18,726 nucleotides of DNA from an uncultured Saprospiraceae bacterium (lineage in GTDB: Bacteria; Bacteroidota; Bacteroidia; Chitinophagales; Saprospiraceae), in the NCBI GenBank assembly GCA_937959375.1, contig CALGLS010000202.1, positions 1 through 18,726 of the forward strand. The letters run 5' to 3'. Below the pieces are notes generated by a model, which saw only the letters and a list, made by a program, of their open reading frames with translations, did no database searches and had not been told where the DNA came from. The position numbers and the translations under genes are program-made. Shown one piece after another: positions 7,211 to 15,530 of the stretch (position 1 is the stretch's first letter; every line of letters begins with the position of its first letter).

Positions 7211-8404
7211 TTACTGCTTAAATGGGTCGCTATATTTAACGGCCTTAGTATATTCTTCGTCGTCAGTAGTTTTTAAGAAAGCAAGCAAAGCATCTTTCTC
7301 AGCTTGACTATAATTAAATCCTCCTGGTGAAAGACCAAAGTCAAGATTATCATGATTTGCAATTCCACTGCTATAGTGCTCGATCACTTCTTCTAGAGTT
7401 GCAAGACTACCATCATGCATATAAGGAGCAGTAAGTCCGATGTTTCGTAAGGTAGGTACTTTAAATACCCCCATATCTTGTGCTTGACCCGTCATTTCTC
7501 CAATACCTTTATCTGCATAATTACCAGTTGTTTTCAAACCGTTATTAGATCGAGTTCTTGATGGAGCAGATACAATGGCACTATGGCAACCCGCACAGTC
7601 ATTTTGGTAAATTGCTTTCCCCATATTTTCCTGAACCGAAAAGTTAAGAAAATCTTCTTGAGCGGCAGCTGTAACATTAAATCCTCCGCTTCCAGCAGCC
7701 AGACTAAGTCCTTCATCAAATTTAGACCCGAAGCTTCCCATACTATTAATAAATTCAGAGATAGCTTCTAATACATTTTCATCATTTATATCAGTCGTTC
7801 TTCCAAAAGCTGCAGCAAATAGAGGTTCGTAGTAAGGTTGCTCTTTTACACGATCAACTACTTCATGCATTTCCATACCCATTTCAAGGTCATTTGCAAA
7901 AGTAGCAGTTGCTTGCTCAGCCACAGTAGTAGCTCTATTGTCCCAGAAAAAAGGAATTCTTCCGAAGCTTTCAGCTCCATAGTATTCACTGAAACTAAAA
8001 ACAGAACCTAGAGCCAAACTATTTCTTTCCGTTTCATTTTCTGCAATACCTCTACTAAAAGCAACATCATCAGAAAAGGCTATTTCTTGCTTGTGGCAAG
8101 ATGCACATGAGATGGTACGATCATCTGATAAGTTTTTATCATAAAAAAGTACACGCCCTAATGTCGCGATATCTTTATCGTATAAAGTAAAATCAGTATT
8201 GTAATAATCTGGGAAATCCAATTTATATTCTAATGGAGATTCAGGAATATCAAGGTATTGACTCATCATAGCGTAGCTCTCAGGTGTGTAGTAGCTATAA
8301 GAGACAGGATCTTCACCATTCTCATTATCGTCTTTTTGACAAGAAGTCATAAAGATGCAAACGGCGAGTAAAACAAAAGGAGTAGAAAATTTAAACATTT
8401 TCAT
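7211..8404 (-). CDS. Di-haem cytochrome c peroxidase (MauG/CcpA family) lipoprotein
   Basis: Proteins of this family reduce hydrogen peroxide or oxidise a protein partner using two c-type haems outside the cytoplasm. Two CxxCH haem sites are present: C100-H104 (CASCH) and C270-H274 (CAGCH). Family landmarks include the FWDNRA segment (about 153-158), the Met-containing ANDLEMGMEMH stretch (170-180) and APYMHDGSLATLEEVIEHY (326-344), whose Met is a likely distal ligand. The N-terminus is a lipoprotein signal with Cys22, followed by QKDDNENGED. This matches the acidic lipoprotein export signal that sends lipoproteins to the cell surface in Bacteroidota (QKDDE-like in Capnocytophaga). So a surface location is inferred, not the usual soluble periplasmic one. 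At 397 residues it is somewhat longer than classical bacterial CcpA. Two paralogous lipoproteins lie downstream on the same strand. Substrate unknown. Confidence 0.92.
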   Translation of the reverse strand: MKMFKFSTPFVLLAVCIFMTSCQKDDNENGEDPVSYSYYTPESYAMMSQYLDIPESPLEYKLDFPDYYNTDFTLYDKDIATLGRVLFYDKNLSDDRTISCASCHKQEIAFSDDVAFSRGIAENETERNSLALGSVFSFSEYYGAESFGRIPFFWDNRATTVAEQATATFANDLEMGMEMHEVVDRVKEQPYYEPLFAAAFGRTTDINDENVLEAISEFINSMGSFGSKFDEGLSLAAGSGGFNVTAAAQEDFLNFSVQENMGKAIYQNDCAGCHSAIVSAPSRTRSNNGLKTTGNYADKGIGEMTGQAQDMGVFKVPTLRNIGLTAPYMHDGSLATLEEVIEHYSSGIANHDNLDFGLSPGGFNYSQAEKDALLAFLKTTDDEEYTKAVKYSDPFKQ

Positions 8405-9020
8405 AGCAAATAAATTTAGTGATCGTTAATAATACAACCTTTTTTTAATATGATCAAACAATGTAATTACTTTAACACAGAAGGTGTAAATATATGTCAA
8501 ATTGCTTGAGTTAGGTTTTGGGGCTAGGTTGCTAAATAAAGAAGAAGGCATATAATAAAGGCGAAAGTCGATCAAAGGCCTAGTTATCCCTCTTCACTAC
8601 TTATTACGTAGCTAGTTTATAATTGGTTGGGTCTTCCCATAATTTAATTGTTTTTTTATCAAAAAACGTGTCATTAAGGTGTAATATTAAGCTTTTTGTG
8701 GTAAAACAAGCTTATTATCTATCCAAAGATAAGCCTTTCCTAAAGGTAGTATTCAAGATAATTCGATAAAAACGTCTATTTTTTTATCGAATATCAATTA
8801 TTTGAAATGAAATCACTTAAGACCTTAGAAATAGAACTTAATCACTCAGTTACATGCTTAATTATTCAAGTATCTAAAAAAATCGTTATATTAGCAATGA
8901 AACGTTTCCCAAAAACTCCTTAGTGCAGAATTATATAAGCATTCCTATGACCGATTTTCACTAAAAGAGTTCGACTTATTTGTAGCTTATGGTTACCCTA
9001 ATCATTAGCTACCTACATAG
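8405..9020. other. Long AT-rich intergenic region with inverted repeats, no clear gene
   Basis: About 600 bp separate the peroxidase start from the terminator of the next gene. It holds a perfect 12-bp inverted repeat ATTCGATAAAAA/TTTTTATCGAAT (8761-8772 and 8781-8792), an imperfect GCTTAT.../AGATAAGC hairpin near 8709-8734, and small frames such as a 38-codon ORF at 8807-8923. None of the frames has supporting features. The promoter of the peroxidase gene must lie at the left end, but I find no clean TAnnTTTG box. Confidence 0.5.
8761..8792. repeat. Perfect 12-bp inverted repeat (hairpin)
   Basis: ATTCGATAAAAA and TTTTTATCGAAT flank an 8-base spacer. No T run follows the stem on either strand, so it is not a standard intrinsic terminator. 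It may be an operator or an RNA hairpin; no linked gene is apparent. Confidence 0.6.
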
Positions 9021-9056
9021 AAAAAGCCGGTGGTTTTTACAAACTACCGGCTTTTA
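9021..9056 (-). terminator. Terminator of the T9SS-secreted protein gene
   Basis: The stem AAAAGCCGGTGGTTT/AAACTACCGGCTTTT closes a short TTAC loop with one G-U pair. Minus-strand readout ends in a T run (complement of 9021-9025). It begins 22 bases after the stop codon and is nearly symmetric, so it could also stop plus-strand transcripts. Confidence 0.88.
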
Positions 9057-9077
9057 TTATTTGAAGTTGTTTTAAGT

Positions 9078-10766
9078 TTACTCTTTTATAAACTTCATAC
9101 TTTTAACTCGATCTCCTGAGCGAACAGACAGAATGTAAATTCCAGATTGGAAGTTTGACAAATCAAATGTCATATTTTGTCTACCAGACATCACGGTTCC
9201 CCTGTCTTGTAAATAAATACTTTGCCCCAGCAAATCATTTATCTCAATTTGAATATCATCTGATTTTGGCAAATCAAATTCAAGCAATGCTATATCAGAC
9301 ACTGGATTTGGATAGAAGTTAATACTTTCTAATGCCAATTCTTTCACCGAAACTATTTCTTCTCCAAACAATTGGAAGAAGTACTCCCCCGGAGCATCAT
9401 AAGTATAGGCGGTTGAAATTCGGAGATAATACTGACCATGTGATTCTGGAATATTCGTAATCGTGTCTTCAAAGAAAGTACTTCCATCGTCTCCATCGAA
9501 GTAAAAACAATCATCCATAATAGGCGCATAACCTAAACTATCACAGTCCTCCCAAATATCAAAATAATAAGATGCTCCCTCTGTGGAACTACTAAATCGA
9601 ACGCCTATCTCGGTACGACCTTCTGGATCAAAAGTATACCAAACATCCCCAAACTCTCCACTCGTTGGTGTAAAGCACTTAGGAAACAAAAATGCATCAT
9701 TATCAATTGAAGAAGCTATTGTCAAGCCTGGAAAAGTGTACACAAAATCGTCAGCTTCTTCTTGTGTCATCACAAACACACTTTCTGGCTCTGTACACAA
9801 ATCATTCATTGGTGGCTCTGGTGGAACAATTTCAATAAGGTTCATCGTACCATCTCCTTCTTCCGCATTGTATCCCCCTAATCTCAACAAATAAGTTGCA
9901 CCATTCTCTACGTCAAAATACAACTCTGAAGAATATCCCATACATCCTCCACCATCGTCATTACAAGCATATAAATCTGCATCTTCAAAAGGACATCCAG
10001 AACCTGCATTAGCCGGGTAAACTGCCAAACGTGAATCAAATGTTACTGAATTACAAGTAGACCAAAGTACTGTGCCCGTAAAGTTTGCAGTATAAGAATA
10101 CCAAACATCTGCCTGTACCGTGTTATCTCCAAATCCAAAACAAGGATTATTTGGATGTTCTGGTCCATCAAGATTTGCGGTTACATTGGAACATGGAATA
10201 TCCATTCCTAATGTGATTACTTGTGCATCGGCACAGTTGTCATTATCTGGTCCTACTGGTGGCACGTATTCACCAAGATTGAACGCTCCTGTTCCACTCT
10301 CTCCAGGACCACCATCACCATAACCTCCTACTCTAAGGATGTAAGTACTTCCCATTGTAACAGGAAATACAACAGCTGAAGTGGCATTAGCACAACCAGA
10401 TGCATCTTCGCTACACCCAACAATATCATCATCCCCTGGAGGGCACGAAGCTGTACCGTCGTAAACAAATATTTTAGTATCAAAGTCAGCTAATCCACAA
10501 AAAGACCATTCAGCATCTCCTGTAAAACTCGCTGTATACGAATACCAAACATCTAAATAAGTACTATCTGGTGTAGCACCATCAGACATACAATCATTTG
10601 CATGAGCGGCACCATCAGTAGTAGCCATCAGCGTAGTAAAAGGTTGATTGTTGCCTTCGGTTACTACTGCAGCGTTGGCGCAATCATCGTTGGCAGGTTG
10701 AGCATATATCCATGTGCTCGACAGCACCAAAACCACGGTGCATAAAAGTTGTAATAATTTTTTCAT
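9078..10766 (-). CDS. Secreted multidomain protein with T9SS type A sorting domain
   Basis: I start this gene at ATG 10766-10764, giving 562 residues. The longer frame from 10859 adds 31 residues in front of an otherwise perfect signal peptide (MKKLLQLLCTVVLVLSSTWIYAQ, cleavage around residue 22-23). Three related extracellular modules follow: about 24-170, 171-315 and 316-472. Each opens with NDxC and carries a DVWYSYTAxFTG-type strand (DVWYTFDPEG in the third). The first two also have CPxxDDD..C..GC loops and end in TYxLRxGGY. They resemble the pre-peptidase/CUB-like beta modules common in Bacteroidota secreted proteins. Residues 473-562 form the Por-type C-terminal sorting domain (FYPNPVSD..., NDLLGQ, LSNFQSGIYILSV, FIKE), which directs export by the type IX system. 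No catalytic domain is visible, so adhesion or matrix binding is a guess. Confidence 0.9.
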   Translation of the reverse strand: MKKLLQLLCTVVLVLSSTWIYAQPANDDCANAAVVTEGNNQPFTTLMATTDGAAHANDCMSDGATPDSTYLDVWYSYTASFTGDAEWSFCGLADFDTKIFVYDGTASCPPGDDDIVGCSEDASGCANATSAVVFPVTMGSTYILRVGGYGDGGPGESGTGAFNLGEYVPPVGPDNDNCADAQVITLGMDIPCSNVTANLDGPEHPNNPCFGFGDNTVQADVWYSYTANFTGTVLWSTCNSVTFDSRLAVYPANAGSGCPFEDADLYACNDDGGGCMGYSSELYFDVENGATYLLRLGGYNAEEGDGTMNLIEIVPPEPPMNDLCTEPESVFVMTQEEADDFVYTFPGLTIASSIDNDAFLFPKCFTPTSGEFGDVWYTFDPEGRTEIGVRFSSSTEGASYYFDIWEDCDSLGYAPIMDDCFYFDGDDGSTFFEDTITNIPESHGQYYLRISTAYTYDAPGEYFFQLFGEEIVSVKELALESINFYPNPVSDIALLEFDLPKSDDIQIEINDLLGQSIYLQDRGTVMSGRQNMTFDLSNFQSGIYILSVRSGDRVKSMKFIKE

Positions 10767-10921
10767 AAATTTTGAATTAAGTGAGTAATAAATATAGAAG
10801 TTGTTTGAAAATTCTAAAATAAGATACGAGCCCACACGTCTATCGTCGTGTAAATCCAAGTTTTAGTTTTATGCTTCTTTTATTACTATTTACTGAGGAG
10901 GGGCTAATGATATTATCCAAA

Positions 10922-11335
10922 TCAAGTTGCAAAAATCTGATTTGGATCTTTAAACGATTTAAATTCTAAGGCATTCCCGCTAGGGTCCAAAAAGAACATG
11001 GTTCCTTGTTCCCCTACCTCTCCTTTAAATCGGATGTATGGTTCTATGATAAATTCAATACGATGGGTTTTTAATTTTTCCGAAAGGCGATTCCAATCAT
11101 CCCATTGCAATATTGCACCAAAGTGCTTGATCGGAACTTGTTTACCATCTACAGGATTTGCAGGAGGCTCACTAATGGGCGCTTCTGTTAAGTGAGCACT
11201 TAACTGGTGTCCCCAAAAATCAAAGTCAATCCATCGCTCAGAAGTACGACCAACCTTACAACCCAAAAGTTGTTCGTAAAAGGTACGAGTAGCTTCCAGA
11301 TTTTTAACCGGAAAGGCAAGGTGAAACGGTGTCAT
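10922..11335 (-). CDS. VOC (glyoxalase/dioxygenase-fold) family protein
   Basis: This 137-residue protein shows the paired beta-alpha-beta-beta-beta modules of the vicinal oxygen chelate superfamily. It starts MTPFHLAFPVKNLEATRTFYEQLLG and ends in FFLDPSGNALEFKSF. Likely metal ligands are His5, His71 (IKHFGAIL) and Glu124 (NALEFK). The RWIDFDFWGHQLSAHL segment recalls the subgroup annotated as predicted extradiol-type dioxygenases (COG3565), though no activity is established for that group as far as I know. It lies 155 bp upstream of the secreted protein gene on the same strand. Nothing nearby indicates a substrate. Confidence 0.9.
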   Translation of the reverse strand: MTPFHLAFPVKNLEATRTFYEQLLGCKVGRTSERWIDFDFWGHQLSAHLTEAPISEPPANPVDGKQVPIKHFGAILQWDDWNRLSEKLKTHRIEFIIEPYIRFKGEVGEQGTMFFLDPSGNALEFKSFKDPNQIFAT

Positions 11336-11504
11336 GTTTTCTATTTAAGTTGTGAGCTTAGCTGGAACAAGTTAAATAAAATTAGCTATAATTAAGTAGT
11401 ATTCTCGAAGAAATATCAGTGACAACTCCAGTATCATATTATAGAAGTTGTTTTAGCTTTCTCAAATTCTCATTTTGAAGTTATTTTACAAATTTTCATA
11501 CAAC

Positions 11505-11543
11505 AAAAAAGCGCCACTGTTTTTTACAACAATGGCGCTTTTT
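11505..11543 (-). terminator. Terminator of the saccharopine dehydrogenase family gene
   Basis: Arms AAAAAGCGCCA (11506-11516) and TGGCGCTTTTT (11533-11543) pair perfectly and extend through TGTT/AACA after one mismatch. Minus-strand readout ends in TTTTTTGTTG. The hairpin lies 21 bases after the stop codon. Confidence 0.9.
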
Positions 11544-11564
11544 ATATTGATAAGAAAAAAACTA

Positions 11565-12734
11565 CTAGCTTGGTACCAGTTCCTTCTCTTCGCTGAATTT
11601 TCCATAAACAGCTGACACGATCGGTCCGTTCAAGAACTCTTTTGTATCTAACTGGCTTTGCAAAACAACACCTTTCCAACGACCCGTCAAAAGGATACGA
11701 GCACACTCTGCTAGCGGTGCCGCTGTCGTTGATTGAATGGCACGTAAGGTTTGTGTTCCTACTTTCATAGGATTCACAGTGTATGATTTTTCAATCGCTT
11801 TTAGAACGCCATTTTTATCTTTTCCAGTCACACAAGAATAAACGATAACGACGTCATCTTCAACAGATGGAATATCACTTAGCATTTTATTCTCAAGTAC
11901 TTCGATCTTGTTATCCCATTCTGGAATCGCTTCCAAAATATTGGCAACCCAGTCATAATGACCAGGATAACGCAAGGTTTTATAATCTAGGTCTTTTACT
12001 TTTCCTGCCAATGCGATTGGCAAATCAGCTGCACCACCTGAAGTCAAATTATCTTCATAAGTGATGTTGTCAATAATGATGGTTTCTTTTTCAGAAAGTG
12101 CTCTTAGGTCAGTGATTTTGTAATCACGAACGGCAATGGCATCTTTCACATATTCGGTTGCCACACCAATTGGAGACCAAGTAAAACCATAAAAGTGAGG
12201 AGCGACTGCGTGGCGAGTCAAGGCACCTACTTTCATTGTAATCTTATCTACCTTTTCTACGCCATTATCTTTACAGAATTGTTGAAAGAGGTGATTAGCC
12301 AATACATTGATAAATCCTGGAGCCAATCCAGTTTGAAGAACAAAACCCGTATCTGCACCTTTTGCAATTTCCATTACGTCATTGGTTTCCTGTACGTATT
12401 CAGTTAGGTTAGCGTAATGCAAACCATGTTCTCTACACAAACGAGCGATACGTGGCGCTTGACTTCCTGGCAGGCAATCTAAAACCACTTCACCGTTTTT
12501 GAAAATTTCAATCATTTCGTCACTAGCACCTTCTTTTGGCATTTGAAAAGGAGTAGCTACACCTTCTTGTTGCAAACCTTCGTGAATCCAATCACAAGCA
12601 GATTGTGCAGATTCCATGTATAAATCTCCCATAAATAATTCAATATTCAGGTCTTTATTATCTGCTAGAATAAGACCGACTGCTCGACCAATTCCGCCAG
12701 AGCCACAAACAATAACTTTTCTCGTTTCAGACAT
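11565..12734 (-). CDS. Saccharopine dehydrogenase family NAD(P)-binding protein
   Basis: This 389-residue cytoplasmic oxidoreductase begins with a Rossmann dinucleotide-binding motif (VIVCGSGGIGRAVGLIL, GSGGIG at 11-16). A second part carries the family's TGLAPGFINVLANHLFQQF segment, a glycine-rich GGAADLP loop, YPGHYDWV and the late AIQSTTAAPLAECARILL helix. The family includes the saccharopine reductase/dehydrogenase step of lysine metabolism, but members also act on other substrates. No lysine gene lies nearby to decide this. It is a single-gene unit with its own terminator. A weak promoter-like AAACTTTG lies about 90 bases upstream of the ATG (minus strand, near 12832). The family call is secure and the exact reaction is not. 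Confidence 0.88.
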   Translation of the reverse strand: MSETRKVIVCGSGGIGRAVGLILADNKDLNIELFMGDLYMESAQSACDWIHEGLQQEGVATPFQMPKEGASDEMIEIFKNGEVVLDCLPGSQAPRIARLCREHGLHYANLTEYVQETNDVMEIAKGADTGFVLQTGLAPGFINVLANHLFQQFCKDNGVEKVDKITMKVGALTRHAVAPHFYGFTWSPIGVATEYVKDAIAVRDYKITDLRALSEKETIIIDNITYEDNLTSGGAADLPIALAGKVKDLDYKTLRYPGHYDWVANILEAIPEWDNKIEVLENKMLSDIPSVEDDVVIVYSCVTGKDKNGVLKAIEKSYTVNPMKVGTQTLRAIQSTTAAPLAECARILLTGRWKGVVLQSQLDTKEFLNGPIVSAVYGKFSEEKELVPS

Positions 12735-12910
12735 ATTTCAGTAAAATTTTAATCGTTTATTTAGAATAAGTGTAACGCGAAGAGGTCTAATAAAGTTGTA
12801 CGACATATAGACACTCAATTAGAGTGCAATATGCAAAGTTTATTCCTAATTCGTAAAATTAATAATTTGACTTTTGTAGCTATATGTCAACAAATGGCGG
12901 GGAGAAGAAT

Positions 12911-14116
12911 TTAACCTTTAGTTTTTTGTAATTTGAGTAGCTTTTCAGTTTGATTCGTTCTACGATAGATGTCTTCCAAAGCGTCTATTACTTTTGAGTC
13001 ACTTGACTTCAAAAGCATAGTAATTTCAAGGGTTTTCTCAGCGCGTTGGATCATTAGTGCGTATTCTCTAGCTTCAGTTGTTTGTGGTGCCCCTTCATCA
13101 GTATCAAGCATCAAAGCTTTATTATAATACAAGGCAGCCAGATTATAGGCATAATCAAATGAAGATGGAGATATACTAAGTGCTTTGCGATAAGCTGCTT
13201 CAGAATTTTTGAAATACAAGGTCGCATTTCGGTGATGTTGAGCCATAGCTTCTTCATACAAACGATTCCAAGCGATACCCTTGATAAAATATAGTTTTGC
13301 CTCTTGATCTGGCATATCTTCCAGATGTTCATCCACGAAAGTAATGGCCTCTTGATAGCGCTCATTGGTCGTCAGCCAGTGCAGCATATACATGACTAGT
13401 TCATTCGATTGAGGATATTTAACTAATCCTTGTTTTAAAAGAGCCTCTGCTTCTTTCGTTTTTTCAAGACCAACCAACATCATAAAGTTGTGTACAAACA
13501 TTTCTTGCTCGCTGACTCCTTTCAAACTTAACTCTTCATACAATGAGCTGGATTCATAATTTCGGTTGGTCAACTCGCCAGTATAAATGGTCAGATAGAT
13601 GAGCATGGTGTCCATTTCATATGCCTCATGATCAGTCAAATATTTTTCAATAAACTTATCGCAATTACGTGCCCATCGAAGATTGAGGTAAGAACGCTCT
13701 GTATCCCCTTGGTCAAAATACATCAGACCAACTCTTTTGAGAAAACGATGCAAACCGCCCAATTGGCGATACGACATATTTTGGTAGGATTCATCCGTTC
13801 CTAAGGAAGCATTTTGGAAAGCAGCAATCGCTCCTAACAATATGTAGGAACGTTTTAAATAATCTGCCATTTCCTCCTCAACGCTGTTCGCTTTTTCAAA
13901 ATACATTTGACTCAAAAGCTTACCTCTGTAATACCATAGCGCATCCTTGTTTACAGAAGCATCCGTTTTCGCTTCTTGTAATCCAAGAGTGATTAGATCG
14001 TTTGCTTTTTTGTATTGCTTGTGTATTAGATGAGATTGGACCTTGTCAATTATATTGCTTTGCGCAAAAGCGACAAAAGGTAAAATCGATACAATGGAGA
14101 GTAAAAGGTATTTCAT
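12911..14116 (-). CDS. Exported TPR-like repeat protein
   Basis: This 401-residue protein has a signal peptide (MKYLLLSIVSILPFVAFAQ, cleavage after AFA at 16-18) and is otherwise helical. Helix pairs of TPR type are visible, for example KQYKKANDLITLGLQEAK, EKTKEAEALLKQGLVKYPQSNELV, ERYQEAITFVDEHLEDMPDQEAKLYF and NSEAAYRKALSISPSSFDYAYNLAALYYNKAL. TPR solenoids are protein-protein interaction scaffolds, and this one should act in the periplasm. It lacks a visible catalytic domain and a lipobox. A good promoter (TTGAC, 19-base gap, TCATTTTG) lies about 150 bases upstream, so it is probably transcribed alone. A partner cannot be inferred from the neighbours. Confidence 0.85.
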   Translation of the reverse strand: MKYLLLSIVSILPFVAFAQSNIIDKVQSHLIHKQYKKANDLITLGLQEAKTDASVNKDALWYYRGKLLSQMYFEKANSVEEEMADYLKRSYILLGAIAAFQNASLGTDESYQNMSYRQLGGLHRFLKRVGLMYFDQGDTERSYLNLRWARNCDKFIEKYLTDHEAYEMDTMLIYLTIYTGELTNRNYESSSLYEELSLKGVSEQEMFVHNFMMLVGLEKTKEAEALLKQGLVKYPQSNELVMYMLHWLTTNERYQEAITFVDEHLEDMPDQEAKLYFIKGIAWNRLYEEAMAQHHRNATLYFKNSEAAYRKALSISPSSFDYAYNLAALYYNKALMLDTDEGAPQTTEAREYALMIQRAEKTLEITMLLKSSDSKVIDALEDIYRRTNQTEKLLKLQKTKG

Positions 14117-14264
14117 TGAAAAGGTGGCCGTGTCAGTTGCAATGGCAGTTTACGCTATTTTGGTTATCTCTGAACTTAGGTTTTTATTTTATGCCTGTGC
14201 TAGGCGAGGCTGCCTATGGCGGAAAGGTTTTCACCAAACTTCATAAGTAAGCAGTATAAAGATA

Positions 14265-14296
14265 CAAAATGATATGTTCAGGGATTATAAAGTCAA
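14265..14296 (-). promoter_or_regulatory. Promoter of the TPR-like protein gene
   Basis: On the minus strand TTGAC (14296-14292) is separated by 19 bases from TCATTTTG (14272-14265). This resembles the Bacteroidota pair TTG / TAnnTTTG with one mismatch in the -7 box. The leader would be about 145 bases. Confidence 0.5.
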
Positions 14297-14364
14297 CTTT
14301 TGTATCGGTTTTTGGCTATAAGTAATGTTAAGTTGACATTTTTGTAGTGTAAAGCCATTACTTA
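14291..14364. repeat. Overlapping inverted repeats upstream of the TPR-like gene
   Basis: GTCAACTT (14292-14299) pairs with AAGTTGAC (14330-14337), and TAAGTAATG (14319-14327) pairs with CATTACTTA (14356-14364); both are perfect and they overlap. The first left arm coincides with the proposed -33 element, so an operator role is plausible. The rest of 14117-14514 is AT-rich, with a further TACTTTTG box (minus, 14442-14435), a TATATTTG box (minus, 14377-14370) and a 7-bp hairpin TCTGAAA/TTTCAGA (14448-14467) without a T tract. I see no gene there. Confidence 0.5.
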
Positions 14365-14514
14365 TGAGACAAATATAACATATTTTAAAAACTGTTTGAC
14401 AATCTTTTGTCTAATTTTTTATTTACTAAATATTCAAAAGTATAGTGTCTGAAAAAGTAGTTTCAGAATTTCATTGGATTATAACCGTTAATCCTCCGTT
14501 TAGTGCAGAATAGC

Positions 14515-15519
14515 TTATTTTGATCGTTTTTCAAACAACCTCAACAAACGTTCAGCCGCTAAAAAAGGGGAGGTTTTGCCTTCTAGTATACTTTGCTCTT
14601 CTTTCGCTAATTCCTCCTTCAATAAAGGATGCTCGAAAAAGGAGGAGATCAAACCGGATTCGATAGACTGGCGCAACCAATACTTATCTTGTTCCAATCG
14701 ATTTTTGTTAATGACATCTGTTTGTTTTGCATAAGCTTCTAAGGCATCCATCACTTCGGGGATACCATTGCCATTGATCGCGGAGCAAGTATAAACATCA
14801 GGCCGACTGTCTTTATCTTTTAATGGAAATAAACGCAAGGCATTTACATAAGACCTGCGGGTGAGCTGAGCTAGCTTTTCGCGATCACCATCCGACTTGT
14901 TTACGATTAGTAAGTCAGCCATTTCTACAACTCCTTTTTTGATACCCTGTAACTCATCACCCGCACCAGGTAAAAGTAGTAGTAGAAAAAGATCTGTCAT
15001 ATAATGGACTGCAATTTCTGATTGCCCCACTCCTACTGTTTCCACAAAAACCATATCGTAACCAGCAGCTTCGCAAAGCAGAATCGTCTCTCGCGTGTTG
15101 CGCGCAACGCCTCCTAAGGTTCCGCTAGAAGGAGAAGGTCTGACAAAGGCGTTTTCGCTAGCAGATAAAACATTCATTCGAGTCTTATCACCCAAAATAC
15201 TTCCCTTAGTAATCTGACTACTTGGGTCAATCGTGAGTATGGCTAGGCGATGTCCTCGTTCAATTAGGCTGCTTCCTATTTTTTCTATAAAAGTACTTTT
15301 CCCTACACCTGGACTTCCAGTTATTCCTATTCTGAAAGAAGTCTGATTACTTTCTTGGCATTTAGATAATATCTCTTGAGCTAGTTCGCGATGTGCTACC
15401 TTATTACTTTCAATCAAAGTAATGGCTCTACTCAGTATAAACCGATCACCGGATTTTATACCATCAACGTATTCGCTAGCTGTTAGGAGTTTTTTTCTTT
15501 TCAAAATGTTTGTGATCAA
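14515..15519 (-). CDS. meaB: Methylmalonyl-CoA mutase-associated GTPase MeaB
   Basis: MeaB is a G3E-family GTPase chaperone that gates cofactor loading and protects methylmalonyl-CoA mutase; older annotations call it ArgK or LAO/AO transport kinase. The 334-residue length fits. The P-loop is GSPGVGKS (68-75), followed by the conserved FVRPSPSSGTLGGVARNT segment (126-142), the G3 region ETVGVGQSE (160-168) and the guanine-specificity NKSD (207-210). The start is unusual: the frame is closed by TAA directly upstream and contains no early ATG. So TTG at 15519-15517 (or TTG at codon 6) must initiate. A TACTTTTG promoter box ends only about 12 bases before it. The small mutase subunit gene lies about 2.5 kb upstream on the same strand, which supports the function. 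Confidence 0.95.
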   Translation of the reverse strand: MITNILKRKKLLTASEYVDGIKSGDRFILSRAITLIESNKVAHRELAQEILSKCQESNQTSFRIGITGSPGVGKSTFIEKIGSSLIERGHRLAILTIDPSSQITKGSILGDKTRMNVLSASENAFVRPSPSSGTLGGVARNTRETILLCEAAGYDMVFVETVGVGQSEIAVHYMTDLFLLLLLPGAGDELQGIKKGVVEMADLLIVNKSDGDREKLAQLTRRSYVNALRLFPLKDKDSRPDVYTCSAINGNGIPEVMDALEAYAKQTDVINKNRLEQDKYWLRQSIESGLISSFFEHPLLKEELAKEEQSILEGKTSPFLAAERLLRLFEKRSK

Positions 15520-15530
15520 TTAGTATGCTA

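Noticed and set aside
8807..8923. 38-codon ORF in the long intergenic region
   Set aside because: AT-rich, no ribosome-binding context, no recognisable features, and the other frames there look equally protein-like by chance.
10767..10859. N-terminal extension of the T9SS-secreted protein (31 residues)
   Set aside because: It precedes a complete signal peptide beginning at 10766; an extension of polar and aromatic residues would bury the signal, so the inner ATG is preferred.
12867..12880. Plus-strand promoter-like TTGACTTTTGTAG between two minus-strand genes
   Set aside because: No plus-strand gene follows, and the box has a mismatch at its first position; noted only as part of a possible shared binding motif.
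8920..14512. Shared 12-mer TTAGTGCAGAAT at 8920-8931 and 14501-14512
   Set aside because: Only a single short match with little similarity around it; could be chance in AT-rich DNA.
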